From an uncultured Collinsella sp. (GTDB lineage: Bacteria > Actinomycetota > Coriobacteriia > Coriobacteriales > Coriobacteriaceae), in NCBI GenBank assembly GCA_900554325.1, contig USHA01000036.1, positions 1-19,525 on the forward strand: DNA of 19,525 bases, read 5' to 3'. The notes beneath the pieces are model-generated. The model searched no databases. It saw only the letters and a program-made list of their open reading frames with translations, and was not told where the DNA came from. Below, piece by piece: positions 1-6,300 of the stretch. Position 1 is the stretch's first letter. Each line of letters begins with the position of its first letter. A program made the translations under genes and the position numbers.

Positions 1-797
1 CTGCCGAGCGCCGTGCCGCTAACCTGACGGCCGCCGATGAGGCGGCGCTAGGCGGCGACGTATTGGGCAGCCGCGCCTATGCCGAGGAGCTGGCCGACCG
101 CGAGGCCGAGGAAGCCGCCGCGCAGGCAGCAGAAGCCGAAGCCGCGGAAGCCGCCGAGCCCGAGCTCGACGAATACGGCATCGCCATCGAGGGTGCCGGC
201 CAGGAGACGGCTTCGGCTCAGGATGCCGCTGCGCCTGCCCCAGCCGAGCCCCGTATCGCCCGCGTTCTCGAGGTCGGCTGCGGCACGGGTTGCATCTCGC
301 TCTCCCTTGCCTGGGAGCGCCGCGGCCACGTTACCTGCACCGCCACCGATATCGAGCCGCGCGCCATCGATCTGGCCACCAAAAACCGCGACGCGCTCGG
401 CCTCACGGCAGATGAGGTTGCCTTTAGTCTCACCAACCTGGTGAGCTCCATTCCCCGCGAAGAGTGGGGCACCTTCGACGTGCTCGTTTCCAACCCGCCC
501 TACATCCCGACCGGCGTCATGCGCTCGCTGCCGCACGAGGTCAAGGACTTTGAGCCCAACTTGGCGCTCGAGGGCGGTGCCGACGGCCTGGACATCTTCC
601 GCCGCCTGCTCAATGCGGCGCCTTACATGCTGCGCGCCGGCGGCCTGTTTGCCTGCGAGCTCTACGAGGGCGCCCTCGATGCCGCGGCCGAGCTCTGTCG
701 CCAGGCAGGCCTTTCGGACGTGCGTATCGTCCACGACCTCACCGATCGTCCCCGCATCGTTCGAGCCATCGTCACCGAGCCCAAACAGCGTATTTAA
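1..797 (+). CDS. prmC: Peptide chain release factor N5-glutamine methyltransferase, 5'-truncated by the window edge
   Basis: PrmC transfers a methyl group from S-adenosylmethionine to the glutamine of the GGQ motif of RF1/RF2, which tunes translation termination in the cytoplasm. The reading frame is already open at base 3, so the start and most of the N-terminal helical domain lie outside the window. Visible are the SAM-binding motif I (ARVLEVGCGTG, about bases 256-290), an acidic TDIEPRA strand-2 motif, and the catalytic NPPY signature (SNPPYIPTG, about bases 489-515) that identifies the glutamine methyltransferase family. Between the N-terminal part and motif I is a stretch of about 60 residues dominated by Ala and Glu, which is unusually long and low in complexity for this linker. 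The gene ends in TAA and is followed by an AT-richer spacer. A nearby Sua5 gene downstream is a common neighbour of prmC. A different class I methyltransferase is possible but the NPPY context makes PrmC by far the best call. Confidence 0.9.
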   Translation, partial: AERRAANLTAADEAALGGDVLGSRAYAEELADREAEEAAAQAAEAEAAEAAEPELDEYGIAIEGAGQETASAQDAAAPAPAEPRIARVLEVGCGTGCISLSLAWERRGHVTCTATDIEPRAIDLATKNRDALGLTADEVAFSLTNLVSSIPREEWGTFDVLVSNPPYIPTGVMRSLPHEVKDFEPNLALEGGADGLDIFRRLLNAAPYMLRAGGLFACELYEGALDAAAELCRQAGLSDVRIVHDLTDRPRIVRAIVTEPKQRI

Positions 798-814
798 GCT
801 GAATAAATAGACAT

Positions 815-859
815 TTGCGCAAGTTTGTCCTTGCAATATACCGTAAAACTTCTACTATA
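815..859 (+). promoter_or_regulatory. Candidate promoter/operator of the toxin-antitoxin pair
   Basis: The spacer upstream of the toxin gene contains TTGCGCAA (815-822), a perfect 8-bp palindrome, and TTGCAA (831-836), a 6-bp palindrome with the same half-site. TTGCAA also reads as a -35 hexamer, with TACTAT (853-858) 16 bp downstream as a weak -10. Antitoxins of this class usually bind palindromes that overlap their own promoter, so autoregulation here is plausible. No experimental or comparative support was available. Confidence 0.3.
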
Positions 860-872
860 GAAGGAGAAAGGT

Positions 873-1268
873 ATGTCAAATCAGCTGCATCGGTACCGTA
901 TCGTGCTTGATTACATTGAACCTTGGCTTGATGAGCAGGATGAAGCTACGCTGAAGCAGATTTATGCAGACCTTTTGGTGCTCGAGAAGGAAGGTCCCAG
1001 CCTTGGTCGTCCGCTGGTTGACCGCGTAAAGGGCTCGAAGCTTCATCATTTAAAGGAGCTGAGAGTGACGTCGTGTGGTGGGCAGGTGATTCGCATCCTC
1101 TTCGCCTTTGACCCCAAGCGCCAGGCGGTATTGCTATTGGCGGGTGATAAGTCGCGAGCGGGATCGTCAAGGGCAAAATGGAACGGTTGGTATGCGATCA
1201 ACATTCCAAGGGCCGAGCAAATATACCGTCGCCACGTAAGGAGGCTCGATCGAGATGGAACTGCATGA
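873..1268 (+). CDS. Type II toxin, RelE/HigB superfamily (phage Gp49-like, DUF891)
   Basis: This 131-residue basic protein matches the HigB/Gp49-like branch of the RelE superfamily, whose members are usually ribosome-dependent mRNA interferases held inactive by the partner antitoxin. The family core is visible as HLKELRVTSCGGQVIRILFA (about residues 59-78) followed by FDPKRQAVLLLAGDKS and a WYAINIPRAEQIY segment near residues 106-118. These correspond to the central beta strands and C-terminal helix of the fold. It is somewhat longer than many homologues because of a short insert (RAGSSRAKWNG) after GDKS. The start is supported by AAGGAG at 861-866. Its last 14 bases overlap the downstream antitoxin gene, so the order is toxin first, as in higBA modules. 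Base composition is lower in GC than the neighbours, consistent with horizontal acquisition. Toxicity is inferred from family only; no catalytic residues are certain. Confidence 0.85.
   Translation: MSNQLHRYRIVLDYIEPWLDEQDEATLKQIYADLLVLEKEGPSLGRPLVDRVKGSKLHHLKELRVTSCGGQVIRILFAFDPKRQAVLLLAGDKSRAGSSRAKWNGWYAINIPRAEQIYRRHVRRLDRDGTA
1238..1244 (+). promoter_or_regulatory. Strong Shine-Dalgarno for the antitoxin inside the toxin gene
   Basis: AAGGAGG lies within the toxin reading frame, 10 nt before the antitoxin ATG at 1255. It is closer to consensus than the toxin's own AAGGAG, which would favour excess antitoxin synthesis. It decides the overlapping antitoxin start. Confidence 0.6.
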
Positions 1269-1557
1269 GTATATGGAATCTCGCGGGATAACACGCGACT
1301 CCATTACCGCCGAGCAGGAGAGGACTCGCGATCGTATCGAAGCCTATAAGCTTGCTCAGATTCGCAGGTTAAAAGATCTAACACAGGCGTCGGTCGCCCA
1401 GTCGATGGGCGTTTCTCAAAAACGTGTATCCGAGCTCGAGCGTGGGGAGTTGGGTTCGATGAGGCTCGACACGCTGAGCAGGTACGCAGAGAGCCTCGGC
1501 GGAAAACTGGTTGCAAGCATCGAGTTTCCCGATCGTACCGTTACGCTTGCGCGCTAA
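1255..1557 (+). CDS. XRE-family helix-turn-helix antitoxin
   Basis: This 100-residue protein carries a Cro/CI-type helix-turn-helix: helix 1 at about residues 27-41 (IEAYKLAQIRRLKDL), then TQASVAQSMGVSQKRVSELERGE at about 43-65, which contains the turn and recognition helix. The C-terminal part (LSRYAESLGGKLVASIEFPD) is the segment typically found in antitoxins paired with Gp49-like toxins. It should neutralise the toxin encoded just upstream and repress the shared promoter. The gene overlaps the toxin gene by 14 nt in another frame and has its own AAGGAGG. The N-terminal 25 residues (MELHEYMESRGITRDSITAE and after) precede the HTH and resemble the helical N-termini of such antitoxins. Assignment as antitoxin rests on HTH plus gene arrangement and is strong; binding site and activity are inferred. 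Confidence 0.87.
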   Translation: MELHEYMESRGITRDSITAEQERTRDRIEAYKLAQIRRLKDLTQASVAQSMGVSQKRVSELERGELGSMRLDTLSRYAESLGGKLVASIEFPDRTVTLAR

Positions 1558-1705
1558 AAATCTTCAATTAACCCCCTCACTTTCACCGACTACTAGAGCC
1601 GCTCACCAAACCAACATGCGCTCTGGGCAAATAGGTTGAATGTTTCGTGCGAGAATGCCCCACAGTAAACAAACTTGCACCGGAGCGTAAGGGGCTGGCA
1701 TACAC

Positions 1706-2449
1706 ATGCAGACGGTCTATCGGGTATACGAGGGAACGCGCGAGCCGCATCGGCTTGCCGTCGAGCGCACGGCCGAGGTGCTCGGCTGCGGCGGCCTGGC
1801 CTTGATCCCGACCGAGACCGTCTACGGTGTCGCCGTGGCAGTCAACGCCTTCTCGGACGCCGTGCCCCAAGATACAAGCGAATTCCCATCGTGGCCGCGC
1901 GATCCGCAGGCTGCCGTCAACGGTGCCGCAGTCCCTGCGCTTGGCACCGGCTATCGACGTATCTTCACTCTCAAGCAACGTGAACTCACACAAACCGTTG
2001 CTTGGCTGGTCGATGGCGTCGAAGCGCTCGACTGCTATGGCGTGGACATCCCCGAAGAGGCTCGTGTGCTCGCGCGACGATGCTGGCCGGGAGCCCTGAC
2101 TATCGTGATTAAGGCAGCCCCCTGCGTGCCGACCTTTATGCGCGCTGCCGACGACACCGTGGCCCTGCGCGCTTCGGCCTCTCCCGTGGTCCAAGCGCTC
2201 ATTCGCGCCTGCGGCAGTCCCCTTGCCTGCACGAGCGCCAACACGCACGGCGCGCCCTCGCCGGCAAGCTTTGCCGCCGTCGAGGGTCGCATCCTGGAGG
2301 GGGTCGATGTTGCCGTCGATGCCGGTGAGACCTCGTGTCGCGACGCCTCGACCATCGTGTCGTTCCAGCGCGGCGGGCTCCAGATCCTGCGCCAAGGCGC
2401 ACTTCCCGCATCAGAGATCGAACGGGTCCTGTCCGACCCGATGCAATAG
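1706..2449 (+). CDS. tsaC: L-threonylcarbamoyladenylate synthase (Sua5/YrdC/TsaC family)
   Basis: The enzyme makes threonylcarbamoyl-AMP from threonine, bicarbonate and ATP, the first step of t6A formation at position 37 of ANN-decoding tRNAs. The 247-residue protein shows the YrdC hallmarks: GGLALIPTETVYGVA (residues 29-43), a KxR motif (LKQREL, about 89-94), TVALRAS (151-157), SPLACTSANTHGAPSPASF (171-189), DASTIVSF (213-220) and ILRQGAL near the end. It lacks the extra C-terminal Sua5 domain. An insertion of roughly 30 residues (about 48-82) separates the first motif from KxR, where homologues usually have a short link. The start ATG at 1706 is preceded by an AAGGGG purine run at a slightly long distance. 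glpK starts 13 nt after its stop, suggesting cotranscription. The prmC-sua5 association is common in bacteria; here it is interrupted by the toxin-antitoxin pair. Confidence 0.87.
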   Translation: MQTVYRVYEGTREPHRLAVERTAEVLGCGGLALIPTETVYGVAVAVNAFSDAVPQDTSEFPSWPRDPQAAVNGAAVPALGTGYRRIFTLKQRELTQTVAWLVDGVEALDCYGVDIPEEARVLARRCWPGALTIVIKAAPCVPTFMRAADDTVALRASASPVVQALIRACGSPLACTSANTHGAPSPASFAAVEGRILEGVDVAVDAGETSCRDASTIVSFQRGGLQILRQGALPASEIERVLSDPMQ

Positions 2450-2462
2450 AAAGGTGTAAGCG

Positions 2463-4004
2463 ATGTCGTTGAATCTGGGCAGCCTGGGCATGGAAGATGC
2501 CTCGTTTAACTTTGGCGGTTCCTACATCATGGCGCTCGACTGCGGCACCACTTCGGTACTTGCGACCATCGTCGACGAGTACGGATGCATCGTCGCGCAG
2601 GCACGTCGCAGCGTCAAAACCAGCTTCCCGCGTCCCGGCTGGGTGGAGCAAGACCCCATGACGGTCCTTGCCAGCCAGATCGCGGTCATGATGGAAGTCC
2701 AGTTTAAGAGCGGTATCCACTCCGACCGCATTGCCGCCATCGGCATCTCCAACCAGCGCGAGACCACGGTGGTCTGGGACCGCGTGAGCGGTCAGCCGAT
2801 CTATAACGCCATCGTATGGCAGTGCCGCCGTACCGCGCCGGCAATCGACGCGTTGGTTGAACAGGGTTGCGAGGAGCTGGTGCGCTCCCGCACGGGACTC
2901 ACGCTCGACCCGTATTTCTCGGCCTCCAAGGTGCAGTGGATTCTCGACAACGTCGATGGCGCACGCGAGAGCGCGGCGGCGGGCGACCTCATGTTTGGCA
3001 CCATCGACACCTGGCTCATCTACAACCTCACCGGCGGCCAGGTCTTTGCCACCGACTACACCAATGCCAGCCGCACGGCACTCTTTAATATCCATACGCT
3101 CGATTGGGACGACGACCTGCTGGCACTCTTTGACGTTCCACGTTCCATGATGCCCGAGGTTCGCTGGAGCTCGGGCGACTACGGCCGCGTCGCGAGCGAC
3201 ATCATGACCAACATGCCGCCCATCATGGGCGTGGCGGGTGACCAGCAGGCATCGCTGTTCGGCCACTGTTGTTTCCGTCCCGGCCAGACCAAAAACACCT
3301 ATGGCACGGGCTGCTTTATGCTCATGAACACCGGCGACGAGATCGTCGAATCCAAGAATGGCCTGGTCTCCACCATCGGTATCGCTGCGGACGGCAAAGT
3401 CAGCTATGCGCTCGAGGGCTCTATTTTTGCCGCCGGCTCAACGATGAACTGGCTTCGCAACAACATGGGCATCATCTCGAGTGTGAGCGAGTCGGCACAA
3501 CTTGCCGCTTCGATTAGCGACAACGAGGGCTGCTACTTCGTTCCCGCCTTTGCGGGTTTGGGTGCTCCCTGGTGGGACCCGCATGCCCGCGGTATCGTAT
3601 GCGGTCTGACCGGCGCCTCGAGCCGTGCGACCATCGTACGTGCCGCCTGCGAATCCATGGCATATCAGAGCTACGACGTGCTGCGCGCCATGGAGCAGGA
3701 CGTGGGGCTTTCGATCGAGCGCCTGTCTGTCGATGGCGGTGCCTCGCGCAACGAGTTCATCATGCAATTCCAGGCCGACCTGCTGGATATCCCCGTGCTG
3801 CAATGCGAGACGGTGGAGACCACGGCAATCGGTGCCGCGTACTTGGCGGGTCTTGCCGTCGGCTATTGGGAAGACCTGGAAGAGCTGGAGCAAAATGCCC
3901 AGATCGTTAGGACCTTCCTTCCCCACATGTCCGCCGAGCGCCGCGAGCAAAACCTTGCGGGCTGGCGTGATGCAGTCAAGCGCTCGCTCAGTACCGCACA
4001 GTAG
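2463..4004 (+). CDS. glpK: Glycerol kinase
   Basis: GlpK phosphorylates glycerol to sn-glycerol 3-phosphate with ATP in the cytoplasm. The 513-residue protein follows the FGGY sugar-kinase layout. Seen are MALDCGTTS (23-31), SNQRETTVVWD (97-106), YNAIVWQ (114-120), LDPYFSASK (148-156), GVAGDQQASLFG (256-267), KNTYGTGCFMLMNTG (277-291), VPAFAGLGAPWWDP and LSVDGGASRNEFIMQFQADL. Residues matching the glycerol-binding set of E. coli GlpK (Arg83, Glu84, Tyr135, Asp245) are present as R99, E100, Y151 and D260. Two oddities are an N-terminal extension of about 20 residues before the first strand, and DCGTTSVL where the family usually has DQGTTSSR. The loop before the GVAGDQQ motif lacks the histidine phosphorylated by HPr in enterococcal enzymes. 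The start is supported by AAAGGTG. No glycerol facilitator or glycerol-phosphate dehydrogenase gene is adjacent. Confidence 0.93.
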   Translation: MSLNLGSLGMEDASFNFGGSYIMALDCGTTSVLATIVDEYGCIVAQARRSVKTSFPRPGWVEQDPMTVLASQIAVMMEVQFKSGIHSDRIAAIGISNQRETTVVWDRVSGQPIYNAIVWQCRRTAPAIDALVEQGCEELVRSRTGLTLDPYFSASKVQWILDNVDGARESAAAGDLMFGTIDTWLIYNLTGGQVFATDYTNASRTALFNIHTLDWDDDLLALFDVPRSMMPEVRWSSGDYGRVASDIMTNMPPIMGVAGDQQASLFGHCCFRPGQTKNTYGTGCFMLMNTGDEIVESKNGLVSTIGIAADGKVSYALEGSIFAAGSTMNWLRNNMGIISSVSESAQLAASISDNEGCYFVPAFAGLGAPWWDPHARGIVCGLTGASSRATIVRAACESMAYQSYDVLRAMEQDVGLSIERLSVDGGASRNEFIMQFQADLLDIPVLQCETVETTAIGAAYLAGLAVGYWEDLEELEQNAQIVRTFLPHMSAERREQNLAGWRDAVKRSLSTAQ

Positions 4005-4067
4005 GGCTGCGATGGGCTGCTCGATACAACAAACCGCTAAACTTATGCATGGCGTGCGGCGGCAACA

Positions 4068-4108
4068 TTGCTGCGCGCCTTGTCAGCAAGGCCGTTTTGC
4101 GGCCGCAA
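4068..4108 (+). promoter_or_regulatory. Overlapping hairpins in the upp leader
   Basis: Between glpK and upp three base-paired structures overlap. TTGCTG (4068-4073) can pair with CAGCAA (4084-4089). GCCTTG (4077-4082) can pair with CAAGGC (4087-4092) over a TCAG loop, followed by CGTTTT. TTGCGGCCGCAA (4097-4108) is a perfect palindrome. The first two are mutually exclusive, and the second with its short T stretch could act as a weak terminator or attenuator. Function is inference. Confidence 0.3.
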
Positions 4109-4127
4109 CGAAAGGGGCAATCAACCC

Positions 4128-4775
4128 ATGACCGTCACCTACGATGCGTCCCGTGTGACGCTTGTCGATCATCCGCTCGTCCAGCACAAGCTGTCGATCC
4201 TGCGCGACAAAAACACCGGCACCAACCAGTTCCGCCAGCTCGTGCGCGAACTCGCGCTTTTTGACGGCTACGAGGCCATGCGCGACCTGCCTATGGAAGA
4301 CGTCGAAGTCGAGACCCCCATCACTACCGCCACGTTCAAACAGCTCGCCGGCAAGAAACTCGCCATCGTGCCCATCCTGCGTGCGGGCCTTGGCATGGTC
4401 GACGGCATTCTCGACCTGGTGCCCTCCGCTCGCGTAGGCCACATCGGTATGGAACGCGACGAGGTTACCCATGAGCCGCATGAGTATTACTGCAAGATGC
4501 CCAAGGATATCGACCAGCGCATCTGCCTGGTCGTCGACCCCATGCTCGCCACGGGCGGTTCGGCCGAGATGGCCATCAGCTACCTGCGCGAGCGCGGTGT
4601 CAAGGACATCCGCATGCTGTGCATCGTCGCTGCCCCCGAGGGCCTCAAGTCGCTGACCGAGAAGGACCCAGATGTGCATATCTATACCTGCGCTATCGAC
4701 GACCATCTCAACGAGGCTGCCTACATCGTTCCCGGCCTGGGCGACGCCGGCGACCGCATCTACGGCACGCTGTAA
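4128..4775 (+). CDS. upp: Uracil phosphoribosyltransferase
   Basis: Upp salvages uracil by joining it to PRPP to give UMP and pyrophosphate. The 215-residue protein has the usual length and the full signature set: HPLVQHKLSILRDKNTGTNQ (15-34) at the N-terminus, VPILRAGLGMVDGI (81-94), the PRPP loop VDPMLATGGSA (136-146), and the uracil-binding C-terminus YIVPGLGDAGDRIYGT (199-214). The ATG at 4128 is chosen because AAAGGGGC lies just upstream and because the protein then begins like other Upp proteins; an in-frame start 60 bases earlier would add unconserved residues. It sits immediately before the ATP synthase operon, an arrangement also seen in Bacillus-type genomes. The upstream spacer holds overlapping hairpins that could regulate it. 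Confidence is high. Confidence 0.96.
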   Translation: MTVTYDASRVTLVDHPLVQHKLSILRDKNTGTNQFRQLVRELALFDGYEAMRDLPMEDVEVETPITTATFKQLAGKKLAIVPILRAGLGMVDGILDLVPSARVGHIGMERDEVTHEPHEYYCKMPKDIDQRICLVVDPMLATGGSAEMAISYLRERGVKDIRMLCIVAAPEGLKSLTEKDPDVHIYTCAIDDHLNEAAYIVPGLGDAGDRIYGTL

Positions 4776-4833
4776 TCTCTGGGCCATACCGGCTAACGTC
4801 GAAAATACGAAGAAATGGTGCGCGCGGGCGAGC

Positions 4834-4882
4834 AAAAGACGTCCACGCGCACTCCTGTTAACGGACGTTTTGCCCTGCAGGG
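4834..4882 (+). other. Inverted repeats after upp (possible weak terminator plus palindrome)
   Basis: After upp, ACGTCC (4839-4844) pairs with GGACGT (4863-4868), extended by A-rich and T-rich flanks (AAAAG on one side, TTTTG on the other), giving a loose terminator-like hairpin with an 18-nt loop. Directly after it is CCCTGCAGGG (4873-4882), a perfect 10-bp palindrome. A second arm pair, GTGCGCG (4818-4824) and CGCGCAC (4846-4852), overlaps the first. None is a textbook terminator; the 282-nt spacer otherwise holds only the atp promoter region. Confidence 0.3.
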
Positions 4883-4967
4883 TTCGAGAAAAACGTATTA
4901 CCGTACCTGCGGCATAAAGAAGGTCTTAAGAAAACGAACAGGTGCGTATTAACCGATGCTTTTTCGG

Positions 4968-4995
4968 TTGTACTTTAGCGATTGGCTCGTACAAT
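4968..4995 (+). promoter_or_regulatory. Candidate promoter of the ATP synthase operon
   Basis: TACAAT (4990-4995) matches a sigma-70-type -10 at five of six bases. TTGTAC (4968-4973) lies 16 bp upstream as a weak -35. TTGTAC and GTACAA (4989-4994) are perfect inverted repeats of each other, so the promoter hexamers themselves form a dyad. A small hairpin AACCGA/TCGGTT (4951-4969) precedes and touches the -35. The first gene starts about 60 nt downstream. Confidence 0.4.
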
Positions 4996-5057
4996 AGTCA
5001 CCAATGTTTGGCGGGAACTGTTCTGTGAGGCGTTAAAAAAGGAAAGTGAGGACGCCA

Positions 5058-5369
5058 ATGTTTCAGATAGCCGATCTGCTCGCTATCGTTGCAGGCGCCA
5101 TCGCGGGCGCAATTGCCTTCCTTCCCTTTGTCTTTACGCTCAAGCCGGTTCTTGACGATAAACAGAATGCGGACATGCTCAAGGGTATGGTGAGTCTGGC
5201 GGTCTCGGCAATCGCCCTGCTCGTCTTTACCTTGGTTGTGTTTGTGTTGTTCGGAGAGGCATTTCGCATGTTCCTCCTGGGCGAGGCGATCGGCTTCGTG
5301 GCCTTTATGGCCGCCTGCACGGTTCGCGTCGCCAAGGCGCTGCGAGATCCTCATGAGGTCGAAAGGTAA
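5058..5369 (+). CDS. atpI: Small AtpI-like membrane protein at the head of the atp operon
   Basis: This 103-residue hydrophobic protein occupies the place of atpI, whose product in other bacteria helps c-ring assembly or ion supply to the F0 sector. Three hydrophobic segments are visible at about residues 6-28, 42-65 and 71-90, each long enough to cross the membrane. The end is charged (VRVAKALRDPHEVER). Classical AtpI usually has four spans and 110-130 residues, so this version is short and the assignment depends on position and topology rather than on a clear motif. The ATG at 5058 is preferred over the in-frame GTG at 5046 because GAGGA lies five bases upstream of it. The next gene, atpB, starts three bases after its stop, implying translational coupling. 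Calling it an uncharacterised Coriobacteriia membrane protein would also be fair. Confidence 0.6.
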   Translation: MFQIADLLAIVAGAIAGAIAFLPFVFTLKPVLDDKQNADMLKGMVSLAVSAIALLVFTLVVFVLFGEAFRMFLLGEAIGFVAFMAACTVRVAKALRDPHEVER

Positions 5370-5372
5370 GTC

Positions 5373-6176
5373 GTGGAAATTTTTGAAAAGCTGCCTGATG
5401 AGATTAATCATCTGGTCAGCGAGTTCAGCTCCACCCCTGTCGTGGGCGATCTGAGCTGCGGCATCACGCAGTACTCGTTTTGGCTGATCGTCTCCACGAT
5501 CGTGCTCCTGATCGTCCTGGCCGTGTTCAAGAAGAAGCAGGCCCTGGTTCCCAAGGGCTTCTTCGTCAACGGTTTCGAGTACATCATCGAGTACGTCGAG
5601 AACGATATCGGCAAGGGCGTCGTGGGTGAGAACTGGAAGAAGCACTTCCCGTTCCTGTGCTCGCTTTTCCTGTTCATCCTGATCAATAACATGATCGGCC
5701 TGATCCCGGGAATGAAGCCCGGCACCGGTGCAATCGGCTCCACCGCCGCGCTCGCCATCTTCGCCTTCGTGTACTTCATCTACTACGGATGCAAGGCTCA
5801 CGGCGTGATCGGCTACATCAAGAGCCTCGCCCCGCAGGGCGTGAGCTTCCCGATGAACGTGCTCGTGTGGGTCGTCGAGCTTTTCTCGACCTTCCTGCGC
5901 CTCATCACGCTCGCCGTCCGTCTGTTCTGCAACATGTTCGCAGGACACGTGGTCATGGGCTCGTTCGCCATCATGGCGAGCATGTTCATGCAGCCGCTGC
6001 TTCAGCAGGTTTCCGCGGCCCACGCCGTCGGCGCCCTGCCTTCGCTGGCCTGGCTTGCCATCCTCATCCTGATCTATGCGATCGAGCTTGTGGTCGGCGC
6101 CATCCAGGCTTACGTCTTCACGGTCCTTACCGCCGTGTATGTCTCCGAGGCAGAGGAGGTCGCGGAGGAGGAGTAG
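5373..6176 (+). CDS. atpB: ATP synthase F0 subunit a
   Basis: Subunit a forms the two ion half-channels beside the c ring in the membrane. The 267-residue protein has five to six hydrophobic spans and the conserved helix TFLRLITLAVRLFCNMFAGH (173-192), in which R183 corresponds to the essential Arg210 of E. coli. A second conserved segment, IELVVGAIQAYVFTVLTAVY (237-256), contains the glutamine equivalent to Gln252. The usual RLFGNM reads RLFCNM here. NNMIGLIPG (105-113) is also family-typical. The tail is strongly acidic (EAEEVAEEE). Translation starts at a GTG preceded by GAAAGG, three bases after the upstream gene. A 124-nt gap with a hairpin separates it from atpE, the largest gap inside the operon. 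Confidence 0.96.
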   Translation: MEIFEKLPDEINHLVSEFSSTPVVGDLSCGITQYSFWLIVSTIVLLIVLAVFKKKQALVPKGFFVNGFEYIIEYVENDIGKGVVGENWKKHFPFLCSLFLFILINNMIGLIPGMKPGTGAIGSTAALAIFAFVYFIYYGCKAHGVIGYIKSLAPQGVSFPMNVLVWVVELFSTFLRLITLAVRLFCNMFAGHVVMGSFAIMASMFMQPLLQQVSAAHAVGALPSLAWLAILILIYAIELVVGAIQAYVFTVLTAVYVSEAEEVAEEE

Positions 6177-6264
6177 TCTTCCGTTCGCGCCTTAAAGGTA
6201 AGGCAATTCGTTAAACCGCCGGTGCCCGTACCCATGGAGCCCGGCAGTTATAAAAAGGTTATCC

Positions 6265-6296
6265 TGCGTGAAATAAGACACGCACGACAAAGGAGG
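6265..6296 (+). promoter_or_regulatory. Hairpin plus consensus Shine-Dalgarno before atpE
   Basis: TGCGTG (6265-6270) and CACGCA (6279-6284) form a perfect 6-bp stem around an A-rich 8-nt loop. Four bases later comes AAAGGAGG (6289-6296), the strongest ribosome-binding site in the window, four bases before the GTG start at 6301. The c subunit is needed in many copies per complex, so a translation-enhancing or mRNA-processing element here is plausible. Confidence 0.5.
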
Positions 6297-6300
6297 AATC

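Noticed and set aside
2199..3266. A 355-codon open frame on the minus strand across tsaC/glpK
   Set aside because: It spans two clear genes on the other strand and has no domain.
4097..4108. TTGCGGCCGCAA as a special protein-binding site
   Set aside because: Twelve-base GC palindromes are expected now and then in high-GC DNA; only noted as part of the upp leader.
4068..4127. An upstream start for upp giving 20 extra residues
   Set aside because: The extra segment is not conserved and crosses hairpins; ATG 4128 has a good ribosome-binding site and the normal N-terminus.
4776..5057. A riboswitch before the atp operon
   Set aside because: Several inverted repeats exist, but none forms a layout of a riboswitch class I can recognise.
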